Below are positions 18,699-28,951 of a DNA stretch of 40,205 nucleotides, piece after piece (the stretch's first letter is position 1; each line of letters opens with the position of its first letter). The notes below the pieces were generated by a model, which saw only the letters and a program-made list of their open reading frames with translations, had not been told where the DNA came from and did no database searches. The position numbers and the translations under genes were made by a program. The DNA is from JAZKFT01 sp963845495 (GTDB lineage Bacteria > Bacteroidota > Bacteroidia > Chitinophagales > Chitinophagaceae), in contig CAWJTH010000019.1 of the NCBI GenBank assembly GCA_963845495.1, positions 1-40,205 of the forward strand. The letters run 5' to 3'.

Positions 18699-19487
18699 TT
18701 ATCGCTGATTGAATTTGTTTATATATTTCGCTACATCAATCATTGGCGCAATCCAACAATCTTTTTCGTTCTGTTTTAAATACGAAAGAAATTTTCGGTG
18801 TTCGGTCAATTCAACATTCAAGCTATTACCGCCACCCACACCGTGGAAAAGGATGACAAGCAATGCATTTTTTTGAACTGCTTCTTTTACCCATTCAATC
18901 ATTTGCGCAGCGGTATTGTTGTTCACAACATAGCAATCTACATTGTATAAATCCACTTCGTTTATTTTGTGCATCTCGTTTCTTACAGCTCTTGCGGCTA
19001 TAAAATCACCTTTCATTGCATTGATAAATGATGAATCATCAATTTTCATATCGCCACAGGTAAAGGCAAATGTCCTTTCGGTTTTGCCGTCCAATGCCTG
19101 TAAAAAAACGTTCGTCATCCTTGTTTCATCAATCATGCGCCTAACACTATAATTTTTCAGGTCATAATCTTTGCTTACCCATTCCCGGCCGGTACCACCC
19201 AAGCATGGGTGATAAAGTGTGTGGTTGCCAAGTTCATAACCTTTTAGCGGCAATTTTTTCCAATCATTTAACCTTGTCTGCATCGAGGTTGAAAACGCAG
19301 TAATGTAAAAAGTTGCCTTTAGTCCTAAAGAATCTAGCACTGGTATGGCATTGTCCAATTGTTGGTTGATGGCATCGTCGTAAGTAAGCACCACCGCACA
19401 TTTTTTGCCATTCCAAGGATTAGAAGTTTGGGCGTTTGGCTTTATTAAAAAAGCGATGACGAAGATGCAGATAAATAGAAATTTCAT
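18699..19487 (-). CDS. Polysaccharide deacetylase (CE4/NodB-like), secreted
   Basis: A 262-residue protein with a signal peptide (about 1-19, ending PNAQ) and a NodB-homology domain: motif 1 VLTYDDAINQQLDNAIPVL with the TYDD metal/catalytic Asp pair (about 34-37), motif 2 GNHTLYHP with the two metal-binding His, and motif 5-like LLVILFHGVGGG with the late His. CE4 enzymes remove acetyl groups from xylan, chitin or peptidoglycan; the xylan PUL context favours acetylxylan esterase activity, but related NodB proteins in PULs have no proven substrate. It starts 2 bases after the stop of the GH3 gene, so the two are translationally close and co-transcribed. Confidence 0.8.
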   Translation of the reverse strand: MKFLFICIFVIAFLIKPNAQTSNPWNGKKCAVVLTYDDAINQQLDNAIPVLDSLGLKATFYITAFSTSMQTRLNDWKKLPLKGYELGNHTLYHPCLGGTGREWVSKDYDLKNYSVRRMIDETRMTNVFLQALDGKTERTFAFTCGDMKIDDSSFINAMKGDFIAARAVRNEMHKINEVDLYNVDCYVVNNNTAAQMIEWVKEAVQKNALLVILFHGVGGGNSLNVELTEHRKFLSYLKQNEKDCWIAPMIDVAKYINKFNQR

Positions 19488-19489
19488 TT

Positions 19490-22111
19490 TTAGATAACGG
19501 TTATCGTTTTACTAACTACATTACTGGTTGTTTTGTTTTTTACATCAGGCTGACCACCGCCAATACTAATAACCGTTTTGCCGCTAGGCTGGTATTGTTT
19601 TCCATCTTCCGAAACCAACGAGAGCTGCTCTGGCGTAAGCGTAAACGTAACAACCTTGCTTTCGCCTGCTTTTAAAAATATCCGTTGAAAACCTTTTAGT
19701 GCTTTCGATGGCGCTTTGCTGTTTATGTTTTGATGTGATACATATAACTGCACCACTTCTTCGCCATCCATTTTGCCAGTATTTTTTAAGGTCGCTGTAA
19801 TTGTTGCTTTGATGCCTTTTTTTAATTGGGTTGGAAGTTTTACATCACTGTAGGTAAAATTGGTATAACTTAAACCATAGCCAAAAGGGTAGAGCGCTTC
19901 GCCTTTAAAGTAGCGGTATGTTCTGCCGTCCATACTATAGTTGCTAAAACCCGGAAGGTCGCTATCGGCTTTGTAAAAAGTAACGGGCAATCTTCCCGCA
20001 GGGTTGTAATCGCCGAACAATACATCAGCAATTGCGGTGCCAGCACTTTGGCCACCATACCAAGCATTTACTATGGCAGGAATGTTTTCGTTTTCCCAAG
20101 GGATAGCCAATGCACTGCCCGTCATCATTACAAAAACAACGGGTTTGCCTGTGCTGTTCAATGCTTTCATCAACTCCGTTTGTACGGTTGGCAATGTGAT
20201 GGAAGTGCGGTCGCCGCCATTGAAACCTGGATAATCAACCCGCATTTCTTCGCCTTCTAATTGTGGCGAAATGCCACCAACATACACAATTGCATCAGCA
20301 TCTTTCAGGCGGTTGGACAACGCCGTAAAATCTGTTTTTGCAAAACTTCCAGCCCGTAACCTTACGTTAGCTTTACCATCTCCCTGCCAGTATTCCACCA
20401 CTAATTTGTAGGTAGAATCTTTCGTAGTCTTTAATTTGTATGTTCTTGCGCCCCAACGGTTTCTCGTCCATGCATCCAGTACTTCCTTGTCGTTAACCAG
20501 AAATTTATAGCCATCATCTGCTTCAATTTCAAACGTGATGTAGGCATCTTTATCAGCTTTGTAATTGGTGGTATAACGTGCAGAAAAATTTGCCGCACGG
20601 ATATTGCCCACAACGGTTTGTCCTTCTTGCCAAAAATGGTCGACTGAATTTTCTATTTGCACGGTTGATGGTTGGCCGCTCAAATCTTTGTTATTAAAAT
20701 ATTCAGCTTTAAAACCTTGTTTTCCTTCAAAAGAATATTGGCTGCCCATATCTGCATAAGCTAGCAAGGTGTCATTGGTGAAATTGATTGCCTTTTCATA
20801 AATCACTTCGACATCCTTTCCAACCTTGTTTTTTATACCTTGCAAAGCTGTTACAATTTCAGAAGGAGTGCCGTTATAATTGCCCAAAACCGCAATGCTG
20901 TTATCGGCATTTGGCCCCAAAACCGCAATCTTTTTTATCTTTTTACTAAGCGGTAAAGTGTTGTTTTCATTTTTTAATAAAACGATTGATTGCTGCGCCA
21001 TTTTTAGTGAATGCGCTTTATGTGCGGGACTTTCCAACTCGCTAGAAGCCGTTTGCGCATATTTTACCATCGAAACCGGGTCGAACATGCCAAGGCGATA
21101 ACGTATTTCGAATAGCCGTCTCAATGAAACATCCAACTGTGCTTCTTTCATTAAGCCGGTTTTAACAGCATCCACCAACGTTTTGTAAACGGTTTGTCCG
21201 CATTCCACATCTGTGCCGTGCATCACTGCATCCACGGCGGCAACGGTGGCATCTTTATGTGTTTTATGGTATTTAAAAAAATCATCGATTGCCCAACAAT
21301 CGCTGGTTACATAACCCGTAAATTTCCATTGGTTACGAAGGATGTCGTTCATCAGCAAATCGTTGCCACAACAAGGTTGTGTGTTCACGGCGTTATAAGC
21401 GCACATAACGCCAGCAACATTTGCTTTCGTAATCAATTCCCTAAAAGCTGGAAGGTAAGTATCCCACAAATCGTAAGTGGTAGGGTTGAAATTATCAGAG
21501 TGCCTGGTAGGTTCGGGGCCGCTATGCACGGCAAAATGCTTGGCACAAGCGGCAGCTTTTAAATATTTTGGGTCATCGCCTTGCAAACCCCTTATAAAAG
21601 CCCGACCAAGCATGGCCGTTAAAAATGGGTCTTCGCCGTAGGTTTCTTGTCCGCGGCCCCAACGTGGGTCACGAAAAATATTGATATTGGGTGTCCAATA
21701 AGTCAATCCAACATATCTATCACCCGTTTTACCAGCTTCTATTGCTTTGTTATTGATGGCCCGCCCTTCTAAGGCTGAATAATCGGCCATTCGGTACAAC
21801 GAGTTGGTATCAAAAGTCGCCGCCATGGCAATTGCCTGCGGGAAAACGGTTACTTTATAGGGCGTTCTAGCTACGCCATGCAATGTTTCGTTCCACCAAT
21901 CGTAAGCCGGGATGCCCAATTTTGGCACGGCCGGTGCGGCGTTCAACATCTGCGCCACCTTTTCTTCCAACGTTAAACGGCCTACTAAATCGTTTACTCT
22001 TTTTTCAAAAGATAGACTGGTATTCCACATCGGGAACGATTTGTAGTCTTGTGCTTGTAGGCTACTTTTTGATATGGCAAGTAGTAATAGGAATGAATAT
22101 ACTTTTTTCAT
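19490..22111 (-). CDS. GH3 beta-xylosidase/beta-glucosidase with inserted PA14 domain
   Basis: An 873-residue exo-glycosidase with signal peptide (about 1-20, ending LQAQ). The GH3 N-terminal barrel carries KAAACAKHFAVHSGPEP and the nucleophile Asp271 in YVTSDCWAIDDF. The GH3 C-terminal sandwich (from about 370) is interrupted by a PA14 domain (about 463-590: GFKAEYFNNKDLSGQP, FEIEADDGYKFLVNDKEVLD, VEYWQGDGKANVRLRAG). It then resumes with the candidate acid/base in QLEGEEMRVDYPGF. A fibronectin-III-like domain closes the protein (about 785-865). The layout is that of Bacteroidota GH3 beta-xylosidases acting on xylo-oligosaccharides, though beta-glucosidase cannot be excluded. It is followed after 2 bases by the CE4 gene. 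The preceding 480-base gap holds repeats and presumably its promoter. Confidence 0.93.
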   Translation of the reverse strand: MKKVYSFLLLLAISKSSLQAQDYKSFPMWNTSLSFEKRVNDLVGRLTLEEKVAQMLNAAPAVPKLGIPAYDWWNETLHGVARTPYKVTVFPQAIAMAATFDTNSLYRMADYSALEGRAINNKAIEAGKTGDRYVGLTYWTPNINIFRDPRWGRGQETYGEDPFLTAMLGRAFIRGLQGDDPKYLKAAACAKHFAVHSGPEPTRHSDNFNPTTYDLWDTYLPAFRELITKANVAGVMCAYNAVNTQPCCGNDLLMNDILRNQWKFTGYVTSDCWAIDDFFKYHKTHKDATVAAVDAVMHGTDVECGQTVYKTLVDAVKTGLMKEAQLDVSLRRLFEIRYRLGMFDPVSMVKYAQTASSELESPAHKAHSLKMAQQSIVLLKNENNTLPLSKKIKKIAVLGPNADNSIAVLGNYNGTPSEIVTALQGIKNKVGKDVEVIYEKAINFTNDTLLAYADMGSQYSFEGKQGFKAEYFNNKDLSGQPSTVQIENSVDHFWQEGQTVVGNIRAANFSARYTTNYKADKDAYITFEIEADDGYKFLVNDKEVLDAWTRNRWGARTYKLKTTKDSTYKLVVEYWQGDGKANVRLRAGSFAKTDFTALSNRLKDADAIVYVGGISPQLEGEEMRVDYPGFNGGDRTSITLPTVQTELMKALNSTGKPVVFVMMTGSALAIPWENENIPAIVNAWYGGQSAGTAIADVLFGDYNPAGRLPVTFYKADSDLPGFSNYSMDGRTYRYFKGEALYPFGYGLSYTNFTYSDVKLPTQLKKGIKATITATLKNTGKMDGEEVVQLYVSHQNINSKAPSKALKGFQRIFLKAGESKVVTFTLTPEQLSLVSEDGKQYQPSGKTVISIGGGQPDVKNKTTSNVVSKTITVI

Positions 22112-22591
22112 TGCTGTTTTTATAAAATAGGGTCTTGTAATTTAATGGTTTTGTTTGAGTTAAGGCTTGCTTTATTAATATTTTGAATACTAGAGGACGC
22201 TTTCAAAATGCTTGAAACCGCTGTGTTTCTTTTATCTTTTACTTTTTTTTCTTGGCAAAAAAAAGTAACAAAAAAAGCCAAGGCTGCGAAAGAAAAGGCT
22301 AAAAATTCTTGCTGTTTGGCCGGAAGAAAAAAAACTCGCCTTATCATTTTTTATAAAGCAAGTCCCGAATGGCTCAAACAGTTTTTTCTTCCAATACAGG
22401 CCAAACAGCAGGAATTTTTATGCACTTTTCTTTCGAGGCCGTTCCTACTCCCTAATTTTTGAAGTGTCCGTTATTTTTAATTTAATCTTTAATGACTTAT
22501 TGACCAAATTTCCCAATGACTGGTTTTACTTTTTCAATGACTTATTGACCTAATGTCCAATGACTCCTTTTTAAAATTCAACTTTCACGAA
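22112..22591. repeat. Intergenic repeat element with inverted and direct repeats
   Basis: Two nested signals. (1) An inverted repeat: an arm at about 22300-22333, containing TTGCTGTTTGGCC and GGAAGAAAAAA, is matched in reverse complement by 22381-22420, with a six-base insertion between the two blocks. Just left of it (22228-22292) is a purine-rich block with CTTGGCAAAA and AAGCCAAGG, itself invertible. (2) A 32-34 base direct repeat, AATGACTTATTGACC...CCAATGACT, at about 22488-22521 and 22533-22564. The first type resembles dispersed palindromic elements found between genes in Bacteroidota. Short frames over it have no family features. Confidence 0.6.
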
Positions 22592-23629
22592 CTAGACGAG
22601 ATACGGCTGAATCGTTTTTATTTTTCCGTTTTCATCGTGTGTCAATTCTGTAACTTTTACACTACGCAGATGAGTTACGCCTTTGCTTAAACTGCTATCG
22701 TGGTAAAATAAATACCAGTTGCCTTCAAATTCGCAAATGGAATGGTGCGATGTCCAACCGACAACGGGTTCTAAAATCTTGCCTCCATAAACAAACGGCC
22801 CATAAGGATTGTCGCCAATGGCATAGCATAAAAAATGGGTATCGCCAGTAGAGTAGGAGAAGTAATATTTGCCATTGTATTTATGTATCCATGAAGCTTC
22901 AAAAAAACGCCTTTCGGTATCGCCCTGTAAAAGCGGGTTACCGTTTTCGTCTACAATCAATACATCTTTTGGTGCTTCGGCAAATTCTAGCAAATCATCA
23001 GTCAGCTTCGCCACTTTGGCACATAAAGCAGGTTCATTTTCTTTCGGCAAAAATGCGTACGGACTTTCTGGTTGTTCATTATTGAAAATACCTGTTCGCC
23101 AGCGCTGTAATTGGCCGCCCCAAATGCCGCCGAAATACATGTAATAACTGCCATCATCGTCTTTAAAAACTGCTGGGTCAATGGAAAAACTGCCTTTAAT
23201 TGCTTCTGGCTGCGGCGTAAACGGCCCAGTGGGAGAGGTGCTAGTGGCTACACCAATCCTAAAAATTCCATCGTAAGCTTTTGCGGGAAAGAACAAATAA
23301 TAAGTGCCATCTTTCTCATTTGCATCTGGTGCCCACATTTGTTTTTCAGCCCACGCCACATCATTTACATGTAACGCAACGCCATTATCCACGGCTTCGC
23401 TGGTGGGCGAATCCATTGAAATAACATGGTAATCTTCCATGGCGAAATGGCTTCCCAAATCATCGAACGAGTCGCCTGCATCAACATCATGTGATGGATA
23501 AATGTAAATTTTTCCATTAAACACATGCGCCGATGGGTCTGCGGTGTAAATGTGTTTTACCAATGGCTGTGAAATAGCCTTGTTGTTTAATTGTTCAAAA
23601 TCAATATGTTGGATACTTTCTTCGGGCAT
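22592..23629 (-). CDS. GH43 beta-xylosidase/alpha-L-arabinofuranosidase, cytoplasmic
   Basis: A 345-residue five-bladed propeller glycosidase. The three GH43 acids are visible: general base Asp31 (YTADPSAHVF), pKa-modulating Asp151 (FSIDPAVFKDDDG) and acid Glu244 (RRFFEASWIHKYNGKYYFSYS). The N-terminus (MPEESIQHIDFEQLNN) has no signal peptide, unlike the other GH43 enzymes of this cluster, so it should act in the cytoplasm on imported short oligomers. It sits 64 bases after a sugar-transporter gene of the GPH type, a classic transporter plus intracellular glycosidase pair. The sequence style (HDVDAGDSFDDLG, MEDYHV, MWAPDA) matches subfamilies with beta-xylosidase or arabinofuranosidase members; I cannot choose between them. 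Confidence 0.9.
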   Translation of the reverse strand: MPEESIQHIDFEQLNNKAISQPLVKHIYTADPSAHVFNGKIYIYPSHDVDAGDSFDDLGSHFAMEDYHVISMDSPTSEAVDNGVALHVNDVAWAEKQMWAPDANEKDGTYYLFFPAKAYDGIFRIGVATSTSPTGPFTPQPEAIKGSFSIDPAVFKDDDGSYYMYFGGIWGGQLQRWRTGIFNNEQPESPYAFLPKENEPALCAKVAKLTDDLLEFAEAPKDVLIVDENGNPLLQGDTERRFFEASWIHKYNGKYYFSYSTGDTHFLCYAIGDNPYGPFVYGGKILEPVVGWTSHHSICEFEGNWYLFYHDSSLSKGVTHLRSVKVTELTHDENGKIKTIQPYLV

Positions 23630-23693
23630 GTTATTTATTATTTTAGGTTAACCAATCCTCTGTAAAGTCTGTACTTCAAATAATGCTTCCAAT

Positions 23694-25136
23694 CTAATTT
23701 ATTTCTTCTTCTATTTTTAAATCACTTTCAATCTGCACTTCCATTTTTTTATTTATCTTATAAAAAAACATTAGGCCAACACCTATTAAAAACGGAATGG
23801 ATGGATAAATGCTTACCAACATTTTTGTGCCGTGTATGGCGTGGCTGTTTGCGCTGTATCGCTGTTTGGGATATAATTGTACAATCCCAAAATCCATGTC
23901 AGCATTGCGCTGCCAATGCTCAGTCCGCCTTTTAAACCAACCATCATGGCCGAAAAAATGATGGCCGTTGCACTCCGATTATTTTTCCATTCGCTGTAAT
24001 CGGCCACATCGGCAATCATCGCCCAAAGCAACGGAATGGTAAGGCCATAAAAAAAACCATGCAGAATTTGCGAAGCAAACATCAATTCAACAGAAGTGGG
24101 CGGATAAAAATAGAAAAACAAGATGAACAAGGTTGATATGAACAATGCCATTCTAAAAACATCCCTTTTGCCATATTTGTCTGCAAACCTTTTTGATAAG
24201 GTAATGCCAACAATCATAAAAATAATACCTCCCGCATTAAACAAACCAAAGCCAGCAGAAACAGGGTCATTGCCAAAAAAGTTAACCCCAATGCTAGATA
24301 AAAAATTGAGTATTGGAGAAATGAAAGCCGTCAAACGGTCTTTATCAACATAATTTTTGAAATAATACACATAAGAACCGCCCTTCATCGCCAAGGTAAT
24401 AAAAACCAGCAACGTAAGGGTAAGCATAATAACCCAAGGCTTGTTTTTGAACAGGTCGCCCAAGTCTTCTTTTAAACTTGATTTTTGTTCAGGCTTTGGT
24501 ACAATGCGTTCTTTGGTGGTTAAAAATGTAACGATCAGCATCAACGTTCCGATGATAGCCAGCCAAGTCATTACCTTTTCAATTCCAACCGCTTTATTAC
24601 CGCCGCCAGCATATTCGATGATGGGCAACATGAAAACCTGTACAAAAAATTGTGCAAACATTACGGCCACAAAACGATAGGCCGACATGCTGTTCCGTTC
24701 CTTCATATCGCCAGTAATTACACCGCTTAATGCAGAATATGGCAAATTATTGGCGGCGTAAAGCAAGAGCAATAAACTATAAGTGATGACCGCATAAATC
24801 ACTTTTCCCTTGTATTAAAAATGTGGTGTGCTGAACGCCAACAAAGCCATAACGCCAAGCGGAACGGCGGTAAATAAAATCCATGGCCTGAAATTTACCC
24901 CATTTTGAAACGGTTCTATCGGCAATGGCACCAACAATTGGATTAAAACCAAACGCAGCAATCAGTCCTACGGTAAGCATTACGGCGGATGCGTCTCCCG
25001 GTTTAAGCCCATAAATATCTGTATAAAAATAGGCGAGATAGGTTATAAGGGTTTGAAACACTAAGTTGGCCGCAAGGTCGCCCAAGCTGTAACCGACTTT
25101 TTCTTTTACCGATAGTTTTTGTTCACTAGCAATCAT
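23694..25136 (-). pseudogene. GPH/MFS sugar:cation symporter (MelB/XynB-like), disrupted by two frameshifts and a stop
   Basis: With lesions repaired this is 480 residues with about 12 membrane segments. The start MIASEQKLSVKEKVGYSLGDLAANLVFQ, the loop GAIADRTVSKWGKFRPW and GLTIPLLWAMIADVADYSEWK mark the glycoside-pentoside-hexuronide symporters that import xylosides and other oligosaccharides through the inner membrane. Lesions: a surplus base in the run 24891-24893 right after SKWGKF; an in-frame TAA at 24817-24815 where the family has roughly PxFSxxGKVIYA; and a missing base in the run 23822-23826, after which the frame MLVSIYPSIPFLIGVG resumes. The TAA is best explained as a substitution (TCA to TAA), which argues for real decay. 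It follows GH10 by 21 bases and precedes the cytoplasmic GH43. Confidence 0.85.
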
Positions 25137-25157
25137 TAATAGAAGGTTTAGTACTGG

Positions 25158-26285
25158 TTATTTTGCAAGATTGTACACACTGTAAAAGGCTGGTTTGGGT
25201 TGATATTTCCTATCGAACAATAACGGATAATTTGTTCTGCCACGCACGGGAAAATCGTTCAACCAACTGCCGCCATCTTCAACACCCCAAAAAGTTACCC
25301 GACTTACTACGTCTTTGTGTTTCAAAAATAGTTGAAATAATTGCTCATAATCTTTGGCCAATGTAGTTTGTACAGAATCCGGAACACCGTTCACATAAGG
25401 GTTTCCTCTATTTGCACCATTGTCATCTGCCCTTGCGCCAACATCGGCCACATTGCCCCTTAATGGATTTGGTAACACGCTAATATCCAATTCTGTAAAC
25501 ATCACCTTAACGCCAAGTTTACCAAACTCTTCAATACTTTCTTCAATATTTTTATATGGAACTGTGCCTAAATGCCAATGCCCTTGTATGCCAACGCCAT
25601 CTATTTTAACGCCAGCAGCTTGTATTTTTTTTACAATCTCCAATGCGCCAGCTCTTTTTTTAGGGGATTCAATATTGTAATCGTTATAATACAATAATGT
25701 ATGTGGTGCAGCTTTTTGTGCCAACCTAAATGCTTCTACAATATAATCTGGTCCTAGTTTTTGCAGGAAAACAGAGTTGCGCATGGTACCATCTTCGTTC
25801 AAGGCTTCGTTTACCACATCCCAAGAATATACCTTGCCGTCGTACCTGGAAGCAACCGTGGTGATATGGTTTTCAAAAAACATTTTTACACTATCCGCAC
25901 TGGTACTGTTCCTAATGAACGATGGCAATTGGCTATGCCAAATAAGGTTGTGTGCGTTAACCTTTATGTTGTTTTTGTTACAGAATGCTACAAATTTATC
26001 AGCCATGTCAAAACTATACCTGTCCCAAGCTGGATGTATAACCTGCGCCTTCATTACGTTTTCTGGCGTGGCAGCATTAAACTGCTGTGTTATAATCCTA
26101 TCAGCGGCGGTATCTTGTTCCAAGAATTGCCGGGGATTTAATGCCGTGCCAATCAAAAAGTCTTTTTTATAAGCTTCTTTTAATGACTGGACTTTTGCTG
26201 TTTTCGCAGACTTTTGGGCAGATGAATATCCTACACCAAGCAGCCCCGCAAAAAATAATGCCGTGAAAAAATCTTTCCTTACCAT
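25158..26285 (-). CDS. GH10 endo-1,4-beta-xylanase
   Basis: A 375-residue secreted or periplasmic xylanase, single GH10 barrel after a signal peptide (about 1-23, ending YSSAQ). Family blocks: FNAATPENVMKAQVIHP, NAHNLIWHSQLP, acid/base Glu160 in YSWDVVNEALNEDG, DGVGIQGHWHLG, nucleophile Glu265 in VMFTELDISVLP, and VTFWGVEDGGSWLNDFP. All essential residues are present and length is standard. It cuts internal xylan linkages between unsubstituted xyloses and can tolerate side chains near its subsites, making oligomers suited to GH67 and GH43 trimming. It lies 26 bases after the broken GH115 and 21 before the transporter, so within one operon. Confidence 0.97.
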   Translation of the reverse strand: MVRKDFFTALFFAGLLGVGYSSAQKSAKTAKVQSLKEAYKKDFLIGTALNPRQFLEQDTAADRIITQQFNAATPENVMKAQVIHPAWDRYSFDMADKFVAFCNKNNIKVNAHNLIWHSQLPSFIRNSTSADSVKMFFENHITTVASRYDGKVYSWDVVNEALNEDGTMRNSVFLQKLGPDYIVEAFRLAQKAAPHTLLYYNDYNIESPKKRAGALEIVKKIQAAGVKIDGVGIQGHWHLGTVPYKNIEESIEEFGKLGVKVMFTELDISVLPNPLRGNVADVGARADDNGANRGNPYVNGVPDSVQTTLAKDYEQLFQLFLKHKDVVSRVTFWGVEDGGSWLNDFPVRGRTNYPLLFDRKYQPKPAFYSVYNLAK

Positions 26286-26311
26286 TTTCTTTTTTTTAAT
26301 GATGATAAATA

Positions 26312-28896
26312 TTAGTTTTTAATAGTTTCTAATGGTCCTAGATAGCTTGGCTTTAAACCGCCAAAATCGAGTACCAGTTTTTGCAACACCACACCTGGAT
26401 TTACCATCCAAAATTTAAGGGTGTGTTTTCCAGTATTTGTAATAGTATGTTTTGTGTTTTTGATGATGATATTATCGCCAACCCATCTGTTCCAAATGCC
26501 GCTGCTGGAAGTTTTGTCTTCTTTATTTAGGCTGATAACGTGTGGTTCTTCATTATCGACCGAAATGGCGTATTGCAAACCATCTTCGGCACTTTGAAAA
26601 TTAAGCGAAGGCGAGAAAAAAGCGCTGATGGTGAAAGCATCTTTGCTATACGTGTAAAACTCATATTCCAAATGCGGAGCATTACCGCCTGGCTTTTGAG
26701 CTTTGGCCGTTACCGGGAAAGGCGTTACAGAAGAACCAGTCCGGCCGAGGTTCGGCAAAATTTTCCATTGTATACCATTGCTGTTTATGGCTTTTGAAAA
26801 ATGGTCTGCGTTTATAGAAACGTATTTATCCTGCTCATAAAACAAAGGATAACTCGCAGTTTTAGGATAAATAGCTGTTTCTGGTTTTGACACCGTCATA
26901 ACAGGCTCTGCTTGTATGGAATCTTTCGGCACATATTTTACCACAGGTATGCGTTGGAAACGTGGCTCTTGCCAAGATGTATAGCCAATATGGGTTTGGT
27001 TCATCATGTGGTTCCATTTGCCGTTGTGCAACTGGTGGTAAGCAACAGTGATAAGCGAATCGTTGGTGTACAATTCCTTCACTTTATCGGCATATTTATT
27101 GGCGCTTTCCCATTTGTTTTTGTAGGCTTCCCTGTTCAACGCTATGTTGTAATACATGTCGGTTAAGTTGGCGTAAGCTTTTACAGGATGCAGCACCAAT
27201 TGAAAAAATGCATCTTTATATTCATCGGGCAATTTGTTGTTGATGGCTTCAGCCTTTGTCAGCAAAGCATTGTTTTCATCCACCATTCTTCCCCATTCGT
27301 TATAATTAAAACTGTAGGTATTTGCATCCAACATTTCGGGTTTTCTGCGACTTACATATTTGCCGTATTTGGTGATTACATCGGCGATGTCGTTGGCATA
27401 TTCTTTGCCAAATTGTGCGGCGCTCCACTGCTGCGTATATTTCTGTAAATCGGCTGCGTCGATTTTTTCCGGGTTCCAAGCATAATCCAAAAAGAAAGAA
27501 ATCGGGAATTCCATTGGTTTGATGTCGCCAACATTTACAATCCAAATATCCCGTACGTTGTATTCATAAGCCAAGTGCATCTGCTCCCAAGTGCGTTCAA
27601 TATTGTTTGTATTTATCCATTTGTAATTCCTTGGGCCGCCCACATAATCGAAGTGATAATAAATGCCGTAGCCGCCTTTTCTTGGTTTTTCATCCAGCTT
27701 TGGCAGCTTGCGCAAATTGCCCCAATTATCATCTGCCAATAAAAGCGTGATGTCGTCTGGTACACGCATTCCCTTGTCGTAATAATCCTGCACTTCTTTG
27801 TACAATGCCCATAATTGAGGCGTTTCAGATGCGGGTTTTTTGGTAACGTCTGCCAAAATTTTCCGTTGGTCGGCAACAATATTTTCCAATAAAGTTGTGG
27901 CAGTACCTTGCGTCATTGGCATGTCGCCATCGCCCCGCATCCCAACGGTGACAATGCTTTCATGGTTGCCCATATTCTCGATTCCCTTTTTCCAAAAATC
28001 CCTAAGTATCGTATCATTTTTGGTATAATCCCATGCGCCTTTTCCAAATTTTTTCCATTCCTGTTGTGCCCGCAACATAGGTTCATGGTGCGATGTGCCC
28101 ATTACAATCCCGTATTCATCGGCCAAAACTGGGTTCAAGGTATCGTCATAATTAAAAGCACTGCCCCACATGGCCGGCCATAAATAATTTGCTTTATTGC
28201 GAAGCAATAGTTCAAACACTTTTTCGTAAAATAGATGGTTAAATCCGCCGAATTTTTCTTTGGTCCAGCTTGAAAGTGCCGGCGCTTCATCGTTAATAAA
28301 AAAGCCACGGTATTTTACTTTAGGCGAATCCGTCAATTTTGTGGCCGTGTTTATGTAAACATTTGGTTGCTTTTTTACCGGCACATCAGCCCACCAATAC
28401 CATGGCGAAACGCCCATTTGTTTTGATAATTCAAACACGCCATAAGCAGTTCCCCGTCTATCGCTGCCAGTTATAACCAGCATTTTACCAGCTGGCATCA
28501 GCATTTTTGCTCGCATCAACACTTTCAATTTGGTAGGCCTCCCATTTGCCTGTAATTTTTTGTGCAGTTAAAAGTTTTTTAGCCTGTAATTCTTTTAATA
28601 GGGATGATTGCGTTAAACTGCCTACCACAATAAGGTTTTTAAGCTGCTTATCAAATTGATGTACAATCAACGGTTTTTTTCCAGTAACAGACTCAATATC
28701 TTGTTGAAGTAATTCCGCAGATTTTTTTACCAGCGGAAAATCTGCGTCATCAACATAAATTACTCGAATTGGCAAGGTTAAATGCCGTTGGCGAAGAAGA
28801 AATTAGTTGTGCATTACTTTTTGAAGAAAACAATACCAGCAGCAATAACATCACTGCATGTATCATTTGTCTACCAACCGTATTTTTTTGTTTCAT
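26312..28896 (-). pseudogene. GH115 alpha-glucuronidase with two frameshifts
   Basis: Restoring two surplus bases gives 860 residues. It begins at ATG 28896 with a signal peptide (MKQKNTVGRQMIHAVMLLLLVLFSSKSNAQ), runs through SSIYVDDADFPLVKKSAELLQQDI and, after the second repair, AGKMLVITGSDRRGTAYGVFELSKQMGVSPWYWWADVP. GH115 blocks include KVKYRGFFINDEAPALSSW, NYLWPAMWGSAFN, IVMGTSHHEPMLRAQQEW, TVGMRGDGDMPM and DIWIVNVGDIKPMEFPI, and a C-terminal beta domain. Lesions are at 28760-28761 (extra T on the plus strand) and 28494-28495 (extra G). GH115 removes 4-O-methyl-glucuronate from internal xyloses of polymeric xylan. A second, intact GH115 is at 34108-37083; this one is shorter by about 130 residues. 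Without repair it would lack a linked signal peptide. Confidence 0.88.
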
Positions 28897-28951
28897 ATTT
28901 AAACGCTTAATGGCAAGCCATTTTTTAAATTATATGGTTTGCTCAGGCCAA

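Noticed and set aside
22120..22462. Short frames on both strands in the gap before GH3
   Set aside because: They are translations of a low-complexity intergenic repeat with inverted symmetry, not genes.
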